The position numbers were made by a program, and so were the translations under genes. 64,000 bases of DNA from Paenibacillus sp. MBLB1832 (GTDB taxonomy: Bacteria; Bacillota; Bacilli; Paenibacillales; NBRC-103111). Location: positions 3,739,001-3,803,000 of the forward strand of contig NZ_CP130319.1 in NCBI RefSeq assembly GCF_032271945.1, given 5' to 3'. This document shows, piece by piece, positions 17,741 through 26,418 of the stretch. The notes under the pieces are model-generated. The model searched no databases. It saw only the letters and a list, made by a program, of their open reading frames with translations, and had not been told where the DNA came from. Position 1 is the first letter of the stretch. Each line of letters begins with the position of its first letter.

Positions 17741-17754
17741 ACTTATGTATCATC

Positions 17755-17779
17755 AAAAAAACCTACGATTTCTCGTAGG
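17755..17779 (-). terminator. terminator of the PTE-SDR-SIS-FAD-GH operon
   Basis: Stem CCTACGA/TCGTAGG, followed on the minus strand by seven T residues. It lies about 45 bp beyond the glycosidase stop codon. Confidence 0.85.
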
Positions 17780-17823
17780 GTTTTCGCCACATATGACTTC
17801 CTTATGAAGATTAGCGATCGACG

Positions 17824-20055
17824 TTATGCCATTTCTTTATACACCCTGTAATAGCAGTAGAGCTGCCAAGCATGTACGTGCGCACAGAAAGGGTGAAACG
17901 CATCTTGCACCCAGAAGGAATATAACCCTTCTCGCGTTGAAAGCGACGAATTCACGCTGTCTGCAAATGTCCAATGACCTACCCAGTAGTCTGGATACTG
18001 TTCTGCAAACCGATGAAACATCAACTTACGCATCAGCTTTACAGCTTCCTCCCTATCAAAGCTGGCAATGCCCACAATCAATGGCCCTTGGTGAGCAAAC
18101 CAGACACCGCCATCCTCTCCATCCCCATTCCCCCACAGCGGAACCTCCCTGGTGCGTGCTCCATACTTCTCTTCACCCAGTACCCTTAATTGGATCTCTT
18201 GAAGCAGCTGGCGTTTTCTCTCTACTGGAAAGCTCTCTACTTGGAGCAAAAATGGCTGGGGTTCAATACACAGGGTGTCCATACCAAATTTTAATTGGGG
18301 CTCATCATGCTCGCCTAAATAACAACGTGGCGAGAACGTTCTCCCCTCCATATCCTTCATATAAGCGGCATACACGCTGTCATGATATTCGCTTACGCTT
18401 TGAATAAAAGAGGTTAGGTTGCTTGTATCCAATGCATAGGCCATAGCTTGCGTTAATTCTCTTAGGAAAGGTGGGAAAATTGCCAGAGCCATTGACGTGT
18501 TTACATGCGATTGAGCAAAATTTTTGTAAATATTAGGCGAATACGGATGAAAGAAACTGTCGCTCCAATCTGAATTCAGCATTCTGATCAAACCATTTCG
18601 GCCTCTGCCAACGACATCTCTAAGATAAATGAAATGCTTCATTAGAAAAGTAAGTACGGTGTCCGTCCAGCCTGCCTCAACCGGATAATAAGTCACTCTT
18701 TCGTTTAAAAAGGAATAATCCCTCGTTACTCTCAAATATTCGCTAACAGCCTGAAACATGTACAGCTGTGCATCGCTCTCCATATAGACACCTGGATCAC
18801 TATAGCCAAATCCAATATTTTGCCGCTTAATCTCGCCATCTCGGGCAGAGTGCTTCATCGCATAGCGAAGGCAAGATTTGGCTAACTGTGGATGGGTGTA
18901 GATGAGTGGAAGACAATGCTGCAGATGGTCACGATTGGAGGCATTCTCGCCGAGATGATACGCATATACAGACCCTTGCGGAATATACGTTTCGCCAAAA
19001 TATTGACTGTATGTTGCCATGGCTTCCAAGCAATAGGCGTTCCATATCATCTCGCAGCGCAATTCTACATCAGGCTCATCCACTAATGAGGGAAGAACTT
19101 GGCGCCATAGATGCGTATATGCACCTAGGCAACCCCCGCTTGGTTTCGCTTGCTCGAACATGTCTCTAATTTGATTCGCAATGGATGTCATGTCGTTTTC
19201 AAATGTTAGACCGATAACGAACTGCAGCGTCCTTTGTTCACCTGCTGCCAGCGTAACTGTCGATTGTGCACACAAGAGATCGCCTCGCTCTACTTTGCGA
19301 TTAGACACGCTTGTGCTGCCGCTAGAAACAGGAATGGCTTTCATAAACAAGGATGGCGGTGCAATATCATGCGTGTAGCTTTCCTGTAAATCGCAAGGCA
19401 AAACTTGCAGCTTTAGCGGCTCGTAACAAATATCGGCCTTCACAAAGTGCCGCTCCGCATCCACGTTCACCTTGTTTCGATAACATATTTCTCCCGTCAA
19501 CTCAGCGCCATTCTGATCGTTCATCATCATATAATGAGCAAGCAGTTGTTCCTGATAAGTAATCGTTAATGGACGATCACCGCTGTTCGTCAGTGACACT
19601 TCAAGCAACAACGAAGGATTGCCGTTATGAAGATCCATCGACGGTTGCATCGCATACACCTTGCTCAACTTCAGGTCATTCAGGTTATATTGCAGATTCG
19701 CGTACCCGATACCAAATGTTTGCTGCGTTACGAGCTCTTCGCAGGCATTCCCGCCAACCAGTGCATACACTTCTTCGCCTTGGTTTGTTGCCATCGTGAC
19801 GATGGACTGGTTCCAGCCCTTGTTCTTTCCACCATGGTTCAATCTGGCCCAGCCCCGCTCGCCAGTAATGAATTCATAACTTCCACTCACATGAACGAAT
19901 ACCGTTGCGCGATAATTTCCTAATAAAAAACAAGGATCTTCAGGAAGCTTTGCATCATGACCTAATTTATCTTTAGCAAAAACGGGATATCCCCCCGTGT
20001 AATGATACACGGGAAACTGATCCTGATCCCAATCCCAATAACCAACCCGATGCAT
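17824..20055 (-). CDS. GH94/phosphorylase-like glycoside-active enzyme, (alpha/alpha)6 barrel
   Basis: 743 residues, no signal peptide, so cytoplasmic. The N-terminal ~300 residues form a beta-sandwich (NYRATVFVHVSGSYEFITGE). A helical linker and an (alpha/alpha)6 catalytic barrel follow. LNSDWSDSF aligns with the catalytic-Asp segment of cellobiose-phosphorylase-like enzymes (DWND in GH94). YIPQGSVYAYHLGENASNRDHLQH is another barrel signature. Both hydrolysis and phosphorolysis occur in this clan and sequence alone does not decide. It is the last gene of the five-gene operon controlled by the GntR palindrome. AGAGAGGAAG precedes ATG 20055. Confidence 0.65.
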   Translation of the reverse strand: MHRVGYWDWDQDQFPVYHYTGGYPVFAKDKLGHDAKLPEDPCFLLGNYRATVFVHVSGSYEFITGERGWARLNHGGKNKGWNQSIVTMATNQGEEVYALVGGNACEELVTQQTFGIGYANLQYNLNDLKLSKVYAMQPSMDLHNGNPSLLLEVSLTNSGDRPLTITYQEQLLAHYMMMNDQNGAELTGEICYRNKVNVDAERHFVKADICYEPLKLQVLPCDLQESYTHDIAPPSLFMKAIPVSSGSTSVSNRKVERGDLLCAQSTVTLAAGEQRTLQFVIGLTFENDMTSIANQIRDMFEQAKPSGGCLGAYTHLWRQVLPSLVDEPDVELRCEMIWNAYCLEAMATYSQYFGETYIPQGSVYAYHLGENASNRDHLQHCLPLIYTHPQLAKSCLRYAMKHSARDGEIKRQNIGFGYSDPGVYMESDAQLYMFQAVSEYLRVTRDYSFLNERVTYYPVEAGWTDTVLTFLMKHFIYLRDVVGRGRNGLIRMLNSDWSDSFFHPYSPNIYKNFAQSHVNTSMALAIFPPFLRELTQAMAYALDTSNLTSFIQSVSEYHDSVYAAYMKDMEGRTFSPRCYLGEHDEPQLKFGMDTLCIEPQPFLLQVESFPVERKRQLLQEIQLRVLGEEKYGARTREVPLWGNGDGEDGGVWFAHQGPLIVGIASFDREEAVKLMRKLMFHRFAEQYPDYWVGHWTFADSVNSSLSTREGLYSFWVQDAFHPFCAHVHAWQLYCYYRVYKEMA

Positions 20056-20093
20056 GTAAGATCTTCCTCTCTTGACTACGTTTTCTTATGCAT

Positions 20094-21368
20094 TCAAATG
20101 ACAACGTCCTGAGAGCGAAGGCGCTCTAAGAGTAAAGGTATAGGAATCGAACTGACTGGTACATGTTGTTCCAAGCTGATTACCGCCGCCGTTCCCGCCG
20201 CTTGCCCCATAGCCATACATTGGGCAGAATTCCGTGCTGAAGCTTGAGCGCTATGAGTTGCAGACAAGCAGCGTCCAGCTACCAGAAGATTCTGAATCTC
20301 TTTCGGTACAAGACAGCGGTAAGGGATATGATAGTAGCCATCGTCCTTCACATAAACCCAACGCGTGTCCTTCCCAGCGCCATGATCCTCCACGGGGGCG
20401 CCGCAGCAAGCGATACCATCTTCGAATTTGCGGCCGATCACCACATCCTCTTCCGTCAGCATATATTCGCCCTGAATACGACGGGTCTCCCTTATGCCAA
20501 TATGATGGGAGGTCCCTACTAGGAAAGCATCCTCAAACCCAGCAACGTATTCTTTAAGAAAACGCACGTACTGTCTCGTTTGCCTGCGTCCTTCCACTTC
20601 GGCAAGCGTCAGTGCATAAGGATCAGTGGCATCAACACCGCTGACCCGGACCATATTCGCTTGGATTACCCCAGCATGGGGAGTGATATGCCATGAACCT
20701 TCCTCCCTAGGAAGGCTGTAATGACCGGATTGATTGGCCTTTCTCATCCGAGCAGCAAGTTCATCATGGGATACGCTCTTGGCAGCTGAGATGTCTACAT
20801 TTGCCATGAAGAAAATGGTGGACAAAGATTGCAGCTCAGCGGCGTCACTTTTCTCGAATGGTGCACCAGATCTGGCAGCAATATCCCCGTCACCAGTTGT
20901 ATCAATGTAGATATTCGCAGAAACTTCTGTTAACCCTTGTTTGTTAGCTAATACCACACCTGTAATATAGCCGTCAGATACGTGAACCCTGCTTGCATAA
21001 GTATGATACAAAAGCTCCGCGCCTGAGTCCAGAACGGATTGCTCATAAATGACCTTCAAAATCTCTACATCGTATGTGATCCCCGTTCCAGCGCCATAGG
21101 TGTTTTTGCGTTCAAATGCGGCATTGGCTTCTGTGAGCAGTTGAGCGATCTCCCACGGAATGCCGCCGACGATTCTTTGCTGCCCCTTTGGCGTATAAAA
21201 TCCATAGAACGTATCTACCCCTGTAGCCGTTCGGGAGCCGCCAAGGCAACCCTGTGATTCCACGAGCAGCACCTTTTTTCCAGCACGTGCCGCACTAATC
21301 GCCGCACATACGCCTGCTGCTCCACCGCCGAGCACAAGCACATCCACTTTTTTCTGCGTATAAGACAT
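20094..21368 (-). CDS. FAD-dependent oxidoreductase (PF12831-like)
   Basis: 424 residues, cytoplasmic. N-terminal dinucleotide-binding motif VLGGGAAGVCAA (12-23), the ESQGCLGGSRT motif of the FAD_oxidored family, and DTTGDGDIAAR and LLVAGRCLSATHSAQA near the FAD pyrophosphate site. The electron acceptor and substrate are unknown; relatives occur in sugar-catabolic operons. AGAGGAGATG precedes the ATG. Fourth gene of the operon, 16 bp after the SIS gene. Confidence 0.85.
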   Translation of the reverse strand: MSYTQKKVDVLVLGGGAAGVCAAISAARAGKKVLLVESQGCLGGSRTATGVDTFYGFYTPKGQQRIVGGIPWEIAQLLTEANAAFERKNTYGAGTGITYDVEILKVIYEQSVLDSGAELLYHTYASRVHVSDGYITGVVLANKQGLTEVSANIYIDTTGDGDIAARSGAPFEKSDAAELQSLSTIFFMANVDISAAKSVSHDELAARMRKANQSGHYSLPREEGSWHITPHAGVIQANMVRVSGVDATDPYALTLAEVEGRRQTRQYVRFLKEYVAGFEDAFLVGTSHHIGIRETRRIQGEYMLTEEDVVIGRKFEDGIACCGAPVEDHGAGKDTRWVYVKDDGYYHIPYRCLVPKEIQNLLVAGRCLSATHSAQASARNSAQCMAMGQAAGTAAVISLEQHVPVSSIPIPLLLERLRSQDVVI

Positions 21369-21384
21369 TGGTCTTCATCTCCTC

Positions 21385-22176
21385 TTAGATTGATCTGGTT
21401 GAACGCCAGTATTCCTCATAAGAAGCGTTAAACAACTGTTTGGATTCCTCATCGCCTACGAATATAGCACTAGTGATGACTTTCGGCGGCTTCCCTGCAT
21501 CCGTCAATTTCTGAGCAATCTTACATTTCAACAAATTTACGATAATCGTATTTCCAATGGTCGATCCTGGTCCTACTGGTGTGTGCAACCCGTCAATCTT
21601 GACCATGGCATCCCCTGGAACGGCGCCATTGTCGATAACGATATCTGCCAATTCGAATAACCGATAACCGGAACTGTGCTTAGAACGGCTTTGCTGACTA
21701 TGTCCGACAGACGTAACCGCGATAATCGGGATCTTGCGTTCTTTCATACTCAAAGCGATATCGATCACGACACTTCCCGCTCCGCTGTGTGAAAACAAGA
21801 CCATACTGTCATGAGCGCCATAATGGAAATTGTCTGCAATGACACGTCCGAAGCCCTCAACATTTTCCAAAAACATAGCTTGACGCTGTCCATTGCTGCC
21901 GACTACCGCGTGATGGTTCGTTAAAGATAGTTCCACCATGGGATGGAAGCCAGGAAAGCTGCCGTAACGAGGGTACATTTCCTCTACTGCCATACGCGAA
22001 TGTCCGCTTCCAAAAAGATGAACCAAACCATCCTTGTTGATACTGTTGAAGCAAATTTCTACCGCGCGGTCAATCGCATCCATTTGGGACTGTTCTACGC
22101 GCTCAATTACTTTCTTGACGCCATCCATATAATTATTCTCCAGTACGGCGTATGCTTCTGAATTCTTCACTGTCAT
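21385..22176 (-). CDS. SIS-domain phosphosugar-binding protein (UPF0309-like)
   Basis: 263 residues. One SIS fold: LVHLFGSGHSRMAVEEM with the Ser-rich phosphosugar loop, VLFSHSGAGSVVIDIALSMKER, and IIAVTSVGHSQQSRSKHSSG. The family binds or isomerises sugar phosphates, often amino sugars. Third gene of the operon. GAGGAGATGATCGT precedes ATG. Confidence 0.85.
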   Translation of the reverse strand: MTVKNSEAYAVLENNYMDGVKKVIERVEQSQMDAIDRAVEICFNSINKDGLVHLFGSGHSRMAVEEMYPRYGSFPGFHPMVELSLTNHHAVVGSNGQRQAMFLENVEGFGRVIADNFHYGAHDSMVLFSHSGAGSVVIDIALSMKERKIPIIAVTSVGHSQQSRSKHSSGYRLFELADIVIDNGAVPGDAMVKIDGLHTPVGPGSTIGNTIIVNLLKCKIAQKLTDAGKPPKVITSAIFVGDEESKQLFNASYEEYWRSTRSI

Positions 22177-22199
22177 ACGATCATCTCCTCATAGTTGTT

Positions 22200-22976
22200 T
22201 TATTGCGCACTCCAGCCGCCATCGACAGGCAATGCGATACCCGTAATAAATTTGGCCTCTTGACTTGCTAGAAAAAGAATGGCTTCTGCTACATCCTGGG
22301 GATAACCCACATGCGGCGCAAGAGGCTGAAGCTCTGTTAATGCTTCACGAATAACTGGATCATTTATGGCCCTTTGGGACATTGGTGTATCAAGCAGTCC
22401 TGGACAAACCACATTAATGCGAATGTTATCTTTGGCATAGTAGACGGCTGCAGACTTACTTAACGAAATGACGGCCCCGCGGCTTGCAGCGTAAGCATGC
22501 GTTGTAAAATGTTCCCTCGTTCCCACCATCCCCAGCACGGAGGATATATTGACGATTGCCCCTCCCCCGCTCTGCTTAAGCATGCGTTGCAGCGCGATCC
22601 GATTGCTGTTATAAACGCTTTTCACGTTCACACTCATTGCCTGGTCCCACCCTGCTTCTGTGCATTGGTCGAGGGGCCCGTCGCCAAATCTTCTCGCACT
22701 GATTCCAGCTACATGGACCAGCACATCCAGCCGTTCCATCCTGTTTTCTAATTCAGCTGAGATGGAATTCATTTGCTCTGTATCCACCACATCTCCCTGC
22801 TTATAAATGACTTGGGAACTGAATAACACCTGCTTCTGTTGATCAGACAGTTGCTCTTCAGACTCCAATCCAATTACCGCTACCCTAGCTCCCTCGCTTA
22901 AAAAACGTTTGACGGTTTCGAGTCCGATACCGCCTGTACCGCCTACAACAAGTACTTGCGAGTTGTTGAATCGCAT
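22200..22976 (-). CDS. short-chain dehydrogenase/reductase with Arg in place of the catalytic Lys
   Basis: 258 residues, classical SDR. Cofactor motif VVGGTGGIGLE (10-20), NVKSVY, catalytic Ser in NISSVLG, and VCPGLLDTPMS. The active-site motif reads YAASR: the Tyr is present but the Lys of YxxxK is Arg. GGGAGGTTTAAC precedes ATG 22976, and the stop of the lactonase gene is one base upstream, so the two are probably translationally coupled. The inferred role is NAD(P)-linked oxidation or reduction of a sugar-derived alcohol. Confidence 0.88.
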   Translation of the reverse strand: MRFNNSQVLVVGGTGGIGLETVKRFLSEGARVAVIGLESEEQLSDQQKQVLFSSQVIYKQGDVVDTEQMNSISAELENRMERLDVLVHVAGISARRFGDGPLDQCTEAGWDQAMSVNVKSVYNSNRIALQRMLKQSGGGAIVNISSVLGMVGTREHFTTHAYAASRGAVISLSKSAAVYYAKDNIRINVVCPGLLDTPMSQRAINDPVIREALTELQPLAPHVGYPQDVAEAILFLASQEAKFITGIALPVDGGWSAQ

Positions 22977-22977
22977 G

Positions 22978-23961
22978 TTAAACCTCCCTTATCCGATTCA
23001 AACTTCGAATCGCATAAGCCTCTGCTGGATTATGTCGAAGCATCCCATCCAGATGCTCATCAGATACCCCTTCGGCCTTTAGTCGAGGCACAAAGGAGGC
23101 GAGCAGGTGGGCCATTCCCGGACCCCCGCCATAAGATTTCCAGTAAGAACGAAGGGCAAAGTCCGTCCCTAAGAGAAGTTGTTTCTCGTGACCCGCTTCT
23201 AACATCCCGCGAATGAGCTTACTGCTGTAGGAATCGGGGTGATACTTAATCCGGCTGGCGTTATCGTACTCCAGATAACAGCCGGTAGCCGCCAATTCTT
23301 TATGAAGGTATAAATCGGGATTGCGATCCATATGGCATATAATCACGTTGGAAGGATCCACGCCGTAACTTTCCAACAGCCTGATCTGCTCCAAACTGCA
23401 AGTTCCATGCTCCGTATGTGTCGCGATAGGTACACCTGTTGCTAGGTGGGCGATGGCTGCTGCTTCCAGCAGCTTTTTGGATACAGGCGCAATCACGTTG
23501 TAATCAGAAGCACCCTTGAGAAGCCCCGCCCTTGCTGAAAGGCGATCTACGATAGGTCCGTTATAACTGTGACGATCCATACCTATCGTGCATTCGGCTA
23601 TAAGCAGCTCGGCGATCTGATCCACGGAATAGTGATAGATCCAATGCAGATCATCATAGTACATTGGCTTATGGAAGCCAGTCACGGCAATGATATGTGC
23701 GCCAGTCTGCCTAGCTATCTCCACAAGTGCTTCCGGGTTCCTACCGCTGTCCAGAGGCATGTAATCCACGAAGGTTCGCGCTCCGTACTGCATACAATCC
23801 TTAACCTCAGAGACTGCCGCATCCACGCGATTAAGCTGAAGATCCTTATTTTTCATGACCCCTAATCCACCCTGGATAATCAGATGTTCGTGGGCATACA
23901 CGATACCTAATTGATCCAACGGTATGTCGCCAAGAACGGTTCTTACCTTACGTACCTCCAT
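22978..23961 (-). CDS. phosphotriesterase-family metal-dependent hydrolase, probable lactonase
   Basis: 327 residues, amidohydrolase-superfamily TIM barrel. Metal ligands HEH (24-26), the expected carboxylated Lys in RAGLLKGASDYN, His in ATHTEHGT, His in IICHMDRNPD and Asp in LLLGTDFAL; the set is complete. Most natural members of the PTE family are lactonases or related hydrolases; organophosphate hydrolysis is not implied. First gene of the operon, about 58 bp from the palindromic operator. TATGGAGGTGCGAT precedes the ATG. Confidence 0.87.
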   Translation of the reverse strand: MEVRKVRTVLGDIPLDQLGIVYAHEHLIIQGGLGVMKNKDLQLNRVDAAVSEVKDCMQYGARTFVDYMPLDSGRNPEALVEIARQTGAHIIAVTGFHKPMYYDDLHWIYHYSVDQIAELLIAECTIGMDRHSYNGPIVDRLSARAGLLKGASDYNVIAPVSKKLLEAAAIAHLATGVPIATHTEHGTCSLEQIRLLESYGVDPSNVIICHMDRNPDLYLHKELAATGCYLEYDNASRIKYHPDSYSSKLIRGMLEAGHEKQLLLGTDFALRSYWKSYGGGPGMAHLLASFVPRLKAEGVSDEHLDGMLRHNPAEAYAIRSLNRIREV

Positions 23962-24018
23962 ATCGCACCTCCATAACCTATGAACAAGGAAATTTAAATC
24001 TACTTTGTATTAGTTAAT

Positions 24019-24068
24019 TATGATTGTACGTACAATCATATTTATACTCATAATTATAAAATATACAA
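24019..24068 (-). promoter_or_regulatory. promoter and GntR-type operator of the PTE operon
   Basis: A perfect palindrome, core ATGATTGTACGTACAATCAT (24020-24039), extends to 22 bp (24019-24040). Directly upstream in minus-strand sense is a -10 box TATAAA (24041-24046), a 16-bp spacer, and a -35-like TTGTAT (24063-24068). An operator just after the -10 is a classic repressor position. The same core occurs upstream of the GntR gene. Confidence 0.75.
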
Positions 24069-24088
24069 CCCAATCTGTCCACAACTTA

Positions 24089-24103
24089 TTACGATTGTTC
24101 GTA
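24089..24103. promoter_or_regulatory. second, weaker GntR-type half site
   Basis: TTACGATTGTTCGTA differs by one base from the matching part of the site before the GntR gene (TTACGATTGTACGTA). It lies about 50 bp upstream of the main palindrome and could affect the operon, the divergent GGDEF gene, or both. Confidence 0.5.
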
Positions 24104-24246
24104 TTTATAAAACAAAAAATGAGTTTATTGCCATTCATATATGTATAAAAAAAACAATTTTACTGCTCTATTGTGGTAAACTAGATACGACAGCTTGCTT
24201 CTGCTTTCAGTCGGAAGTACAAGGATCTTGAGAAGGGATACTTGCG

Positions 24247-25539
24247 ATGCATCTAAAACAACTTGCTCTTGAAGATTTGAAGCTACCCACCGATAAGCTC
24301 CTGTATATCCATCATGATGCGCTACTTTCTGCTATAGGGAGCCTTATGGTAGCGACCCTGTTATTATACACTGTACTGATCTATGTCTTTCATCGTCGCA
24401 ACCGTGAAATTGGGACCATTATCCTGGTCCAGTTCAGCTCACTGGTCATTCTTGCCAGCGACGCCGCCTACCGTTCCTCTACCCATCCAGCTTCCATCGA
24501 AGCTTTAGTTCGGCTCAGCCTCTCGGGGAGCCTCTTAAGCATCCTTGCTTTCCATTGGCTAACCCAAACGATCATTAATCGCCCGTACAGATTCGCATCC
24601 GTGTTTCTTGTTTTTTTCTGTACTGTCACCTTCGTGTTGATTTGGTTTGGCGGAGATTCCATTATTACTAGTACGTTAAAGCCAATTGAGACAAGCATTC
24701 ATCCATCGATGGTTAAAGGACCCTTGTATCCTTATTTGAATGTGATCCTATTTGTCATCGCTACTTTTATTATTGTAAACTACATGCGGTTCATACTGTC
24801 ACCTCCTGCGATGCTGCACGAACAATGGCCTCTTGCAGCTGGATTTCTATCTATCTATGTCAGCTACACCTTTGGGATCTGGCACAATTTCTTCCCGCTC
24901 GTCGATATTTCGGCTATCGGACCTATCCTTCTTGTTTTCTTTACCGGTATTTTCACCGGAAAGCTTACATACGCACGCTACGAGACACTCATTCAGGAGA
25001 AAGAACATCTCTTCCGTCAAATATCCACAGACAATTTGACTGGATTATACAATCGTTCTTTCCTTATGCACCACTTGCAGCAAGCGCCCTGGGCAGGAAA
25101 TAGCTTTCTGATCTTTATCGATATGGACAATTTCAAATATCTCAACGATACGTTTGGTCACTTGACTGGTGACGCCGCGCTTCAGGAGCTGGGCCGCATC
25201 CTTCAAAAGAATAGCCGCAAGCAGGACATCCCTACGCGGTTTGGCGGAGATGAATTCCTTTTACTCCTCGAGGATTGTAATGAAAATGAGGCAATTGTCA
25301 TCGCGGTTCAGATCCTTCACTCTTATGAGCTATATATCCAGAAATATGCGTATGACCGAGCTGACATTCAGCTCGGATTGAGTATTGGAATTGTGCCCTC
25401 CTGCTATTGGGAAGCATCCGCAGATCGTGTCATTCATCAAGCCGATGAGTTTATGTATAAGGCTAAGAAATCTGGAAAAAATAGGATCGCGATCGCAACC
25501 GATAAGGACACATTTAGAATATTACCTCTTTCTTCTTAG
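24247..25539 (+). CDS. membrane diguanylate cyclase, multi-TM sensor plus GGDEF
   Basis: 430 residues. An N-terminal membrane region of about seven helices (24-235) resembles the 7TM sensor regions of Firmicute signalling proteins. A short linker and a GGDEF domain follow. The active-site motif RFGGDEF is intact (GGDEF at 333-337). An RxxD inhibitory site (RKQD) stands five residues before it, so an active enzyme with product inhibition is likely. No EAL domain. It sits between the PTE operon and its probable regulator, on the opposite strand to both, and two GntR-like sites lie upstream. Activity is inferred from motifs. Confidence 0.88.
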   Translation: MHLKQLALEDLKLPTDKLLYIHHDALLSAIGSLMVATLLLYTVLIYVFHRRNREIGTIILVQFSSLVILASDAAYRSSTHPASIEALVRLSLSGSLLSILAFHWLTQTIINRPYRFASVFLVFFCTVTFVLIWFGGDSIITSTLKPIETSIHPSMVKGPLYPYLNVILFVIATFIIVNYMRFILSPPAMLHEQWPLAAGFLSIYVSYTFGIWHNFFPLVDISAIGPILLVFFTGIFTGKLTYARYETLIQEKEHLFRQISTDNLTGLYNRSFLMHHLQQAPWAGNSFLIFIDMDNFKYLNDTFGHLTGDAALQELGRILQKNSRKQDIPTRFGGDEFLLLLEDCNENEAIVIAVQILHSYELYIQKYAYDRADIQLGLSIGIVPSCYWEASADRVIHQADEFMYKAKKSGKNRIAIATDKDTFRILPLSS

Positions 25540-25556
25540 AAATATCGCAATAAAAA

Positions 25557-25593
25557 GACCGTATTCCCTAAGATAACTCACAGGAATACGGTC
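25557..25593 (-). terminator. terminator of the gntR gene, shared with the GGDEF gene
   Basis: Perfect 11-bp stem GACCGTATTCC/GGAATACGGTC in the 65 bp between two convergent genes. On the minus strand TTTTTATTG follows. Confidence 0.85.
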
Positions 25594-25604
25594 GTGGCAA
25601 CGAT

Positions 25605-26348
25605 CTATTCGCCATTGGCAGGTAATTTTTTCAATCGAATTTCGTACGAATACAGATCCCCTCTGATCATCCCTTCTTCATAGACCAGCGGATTGCCTAA
25701 TTGGTCGTAGGCGGTTCGACGAAATCTTAATCCGGGAAAACCAGATTCAACCTCCAGCCAATCGGCTGTTTCACCTTCTACAAGAGCACCTTCAATAAGA
25801 TGGACCGCCTCTGTCACAGCTTTTCCCGTCTGGGTTTGAATCAACTCATAGAGAGATCCTGTGAAATCGAACGTTGGAGTCAAACCTAATGAAAGTGGAA
25901 GATACGATTGCGAATAGACGATCGGTTTATGATCACCTGTCCGAATTCGATTGATAAGCAACGTGTTCTCGTTGTCCTTCAGCGACAAGGCAGTCGTAAC
26001 TTTCTGTGGCGGAGAAACAATCGTTACTTCCACGAGTCGAGTGCCGGGATTCATCCCTCGACGCTTCATCTCCTCGCTAAAGCTTAGTAGATTAGGAAGA
26101 TCAACCTTTAATTTCACAGGTGCAAGGAAAATTCCTTTTCCCGTAATTCGGTTGATCTGCCCATTTTTCTCCAGCATAGTCAGCGCACTTCGAATGGTGG
26201 CTCGGCTTACTTGAAATCTTTCTTGAAGTTCCATTTCGGTGGAGTAAAAATCGCCTGGCTTCCTAGAACCATCGTTCAGCTCGACCTCGAGCTGCTGATA
26301 GATTTGAAAATATAAGGGTACAGGAATATCACGGTCTATCGGTTGCAT
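25605..26348 (-). CDS. GntR/HutC-family transcriptional regulator with UTRA effector domain
   Basis: 247 residues. Winged HTH at about 10-75 (PVPLYFQIYQQLEVEL, STEMELQERFQVSRATIRSAL). UTRA effector domain at about 95-240 (INRIRTGDHKPIVYSQSYLP, LRFRRTAYDQLGNPLVYEEG). Such proteins are usually repressors released by a phosphosugar. AGAGGTGTACC precedes the ATG. Its own promoter region contains the ACGATTGTACGT core shared with the PTE operon, so autoregulation and control of that operon are inferred. Confidence 0.88.
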   Translation of the reverse strand: MQPIDRDIPVPLYFQIYQQLEVELNDGSRKPGDFYSTEMELQERFQVSRATIRSALTMLEKNGQINRITGKGIFLAPVKLKVDLPNLLSFSEEMKRRGMNPGTRLVEVTIVSPPQKVTTALSLKDNENTLLINRIRTGDHKPIVYSQSYLPLSLGLTPTFDFTGSLYELIQTQTGKAVTEAVHLIEGALVEGETADWLEVESGFPGLRFRRTAYDQLGNPLVYEEGMIRGDLYSYEIRLKKLPANGE

Positions 26349-26367
26349 GGTACACCTCTCGCTCTGT

Positions 26368-26392
26368 TATTACGATTGTACGTAAATAATAA
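26368..26392 (-). promoter_or_regulatory. operator upstream of the gntR gene
   Basis: TTATTACGATTGTACGTAAA and the bases after it form an imperfect palindrome, 20 bp before the start codon. It shares ACGATTGTACGTA with the sites at 24019-24040 and 24089-24103. Its position overlaps the likely promoter, as expected for autorepression. Confidence 0.7.
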
Positions 26393-26418
26393 CATGCAAG
26401 AATAGGTACAGCAAACCT

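Noticed and set aside
17826..18407. Long plus-strand frame (193 codons) opposite the glycosidase gene
   Set aside because: No ribosome binding site, composition is an antisense shadow, and the minus-strand gene has clear family signatures and a terminator.
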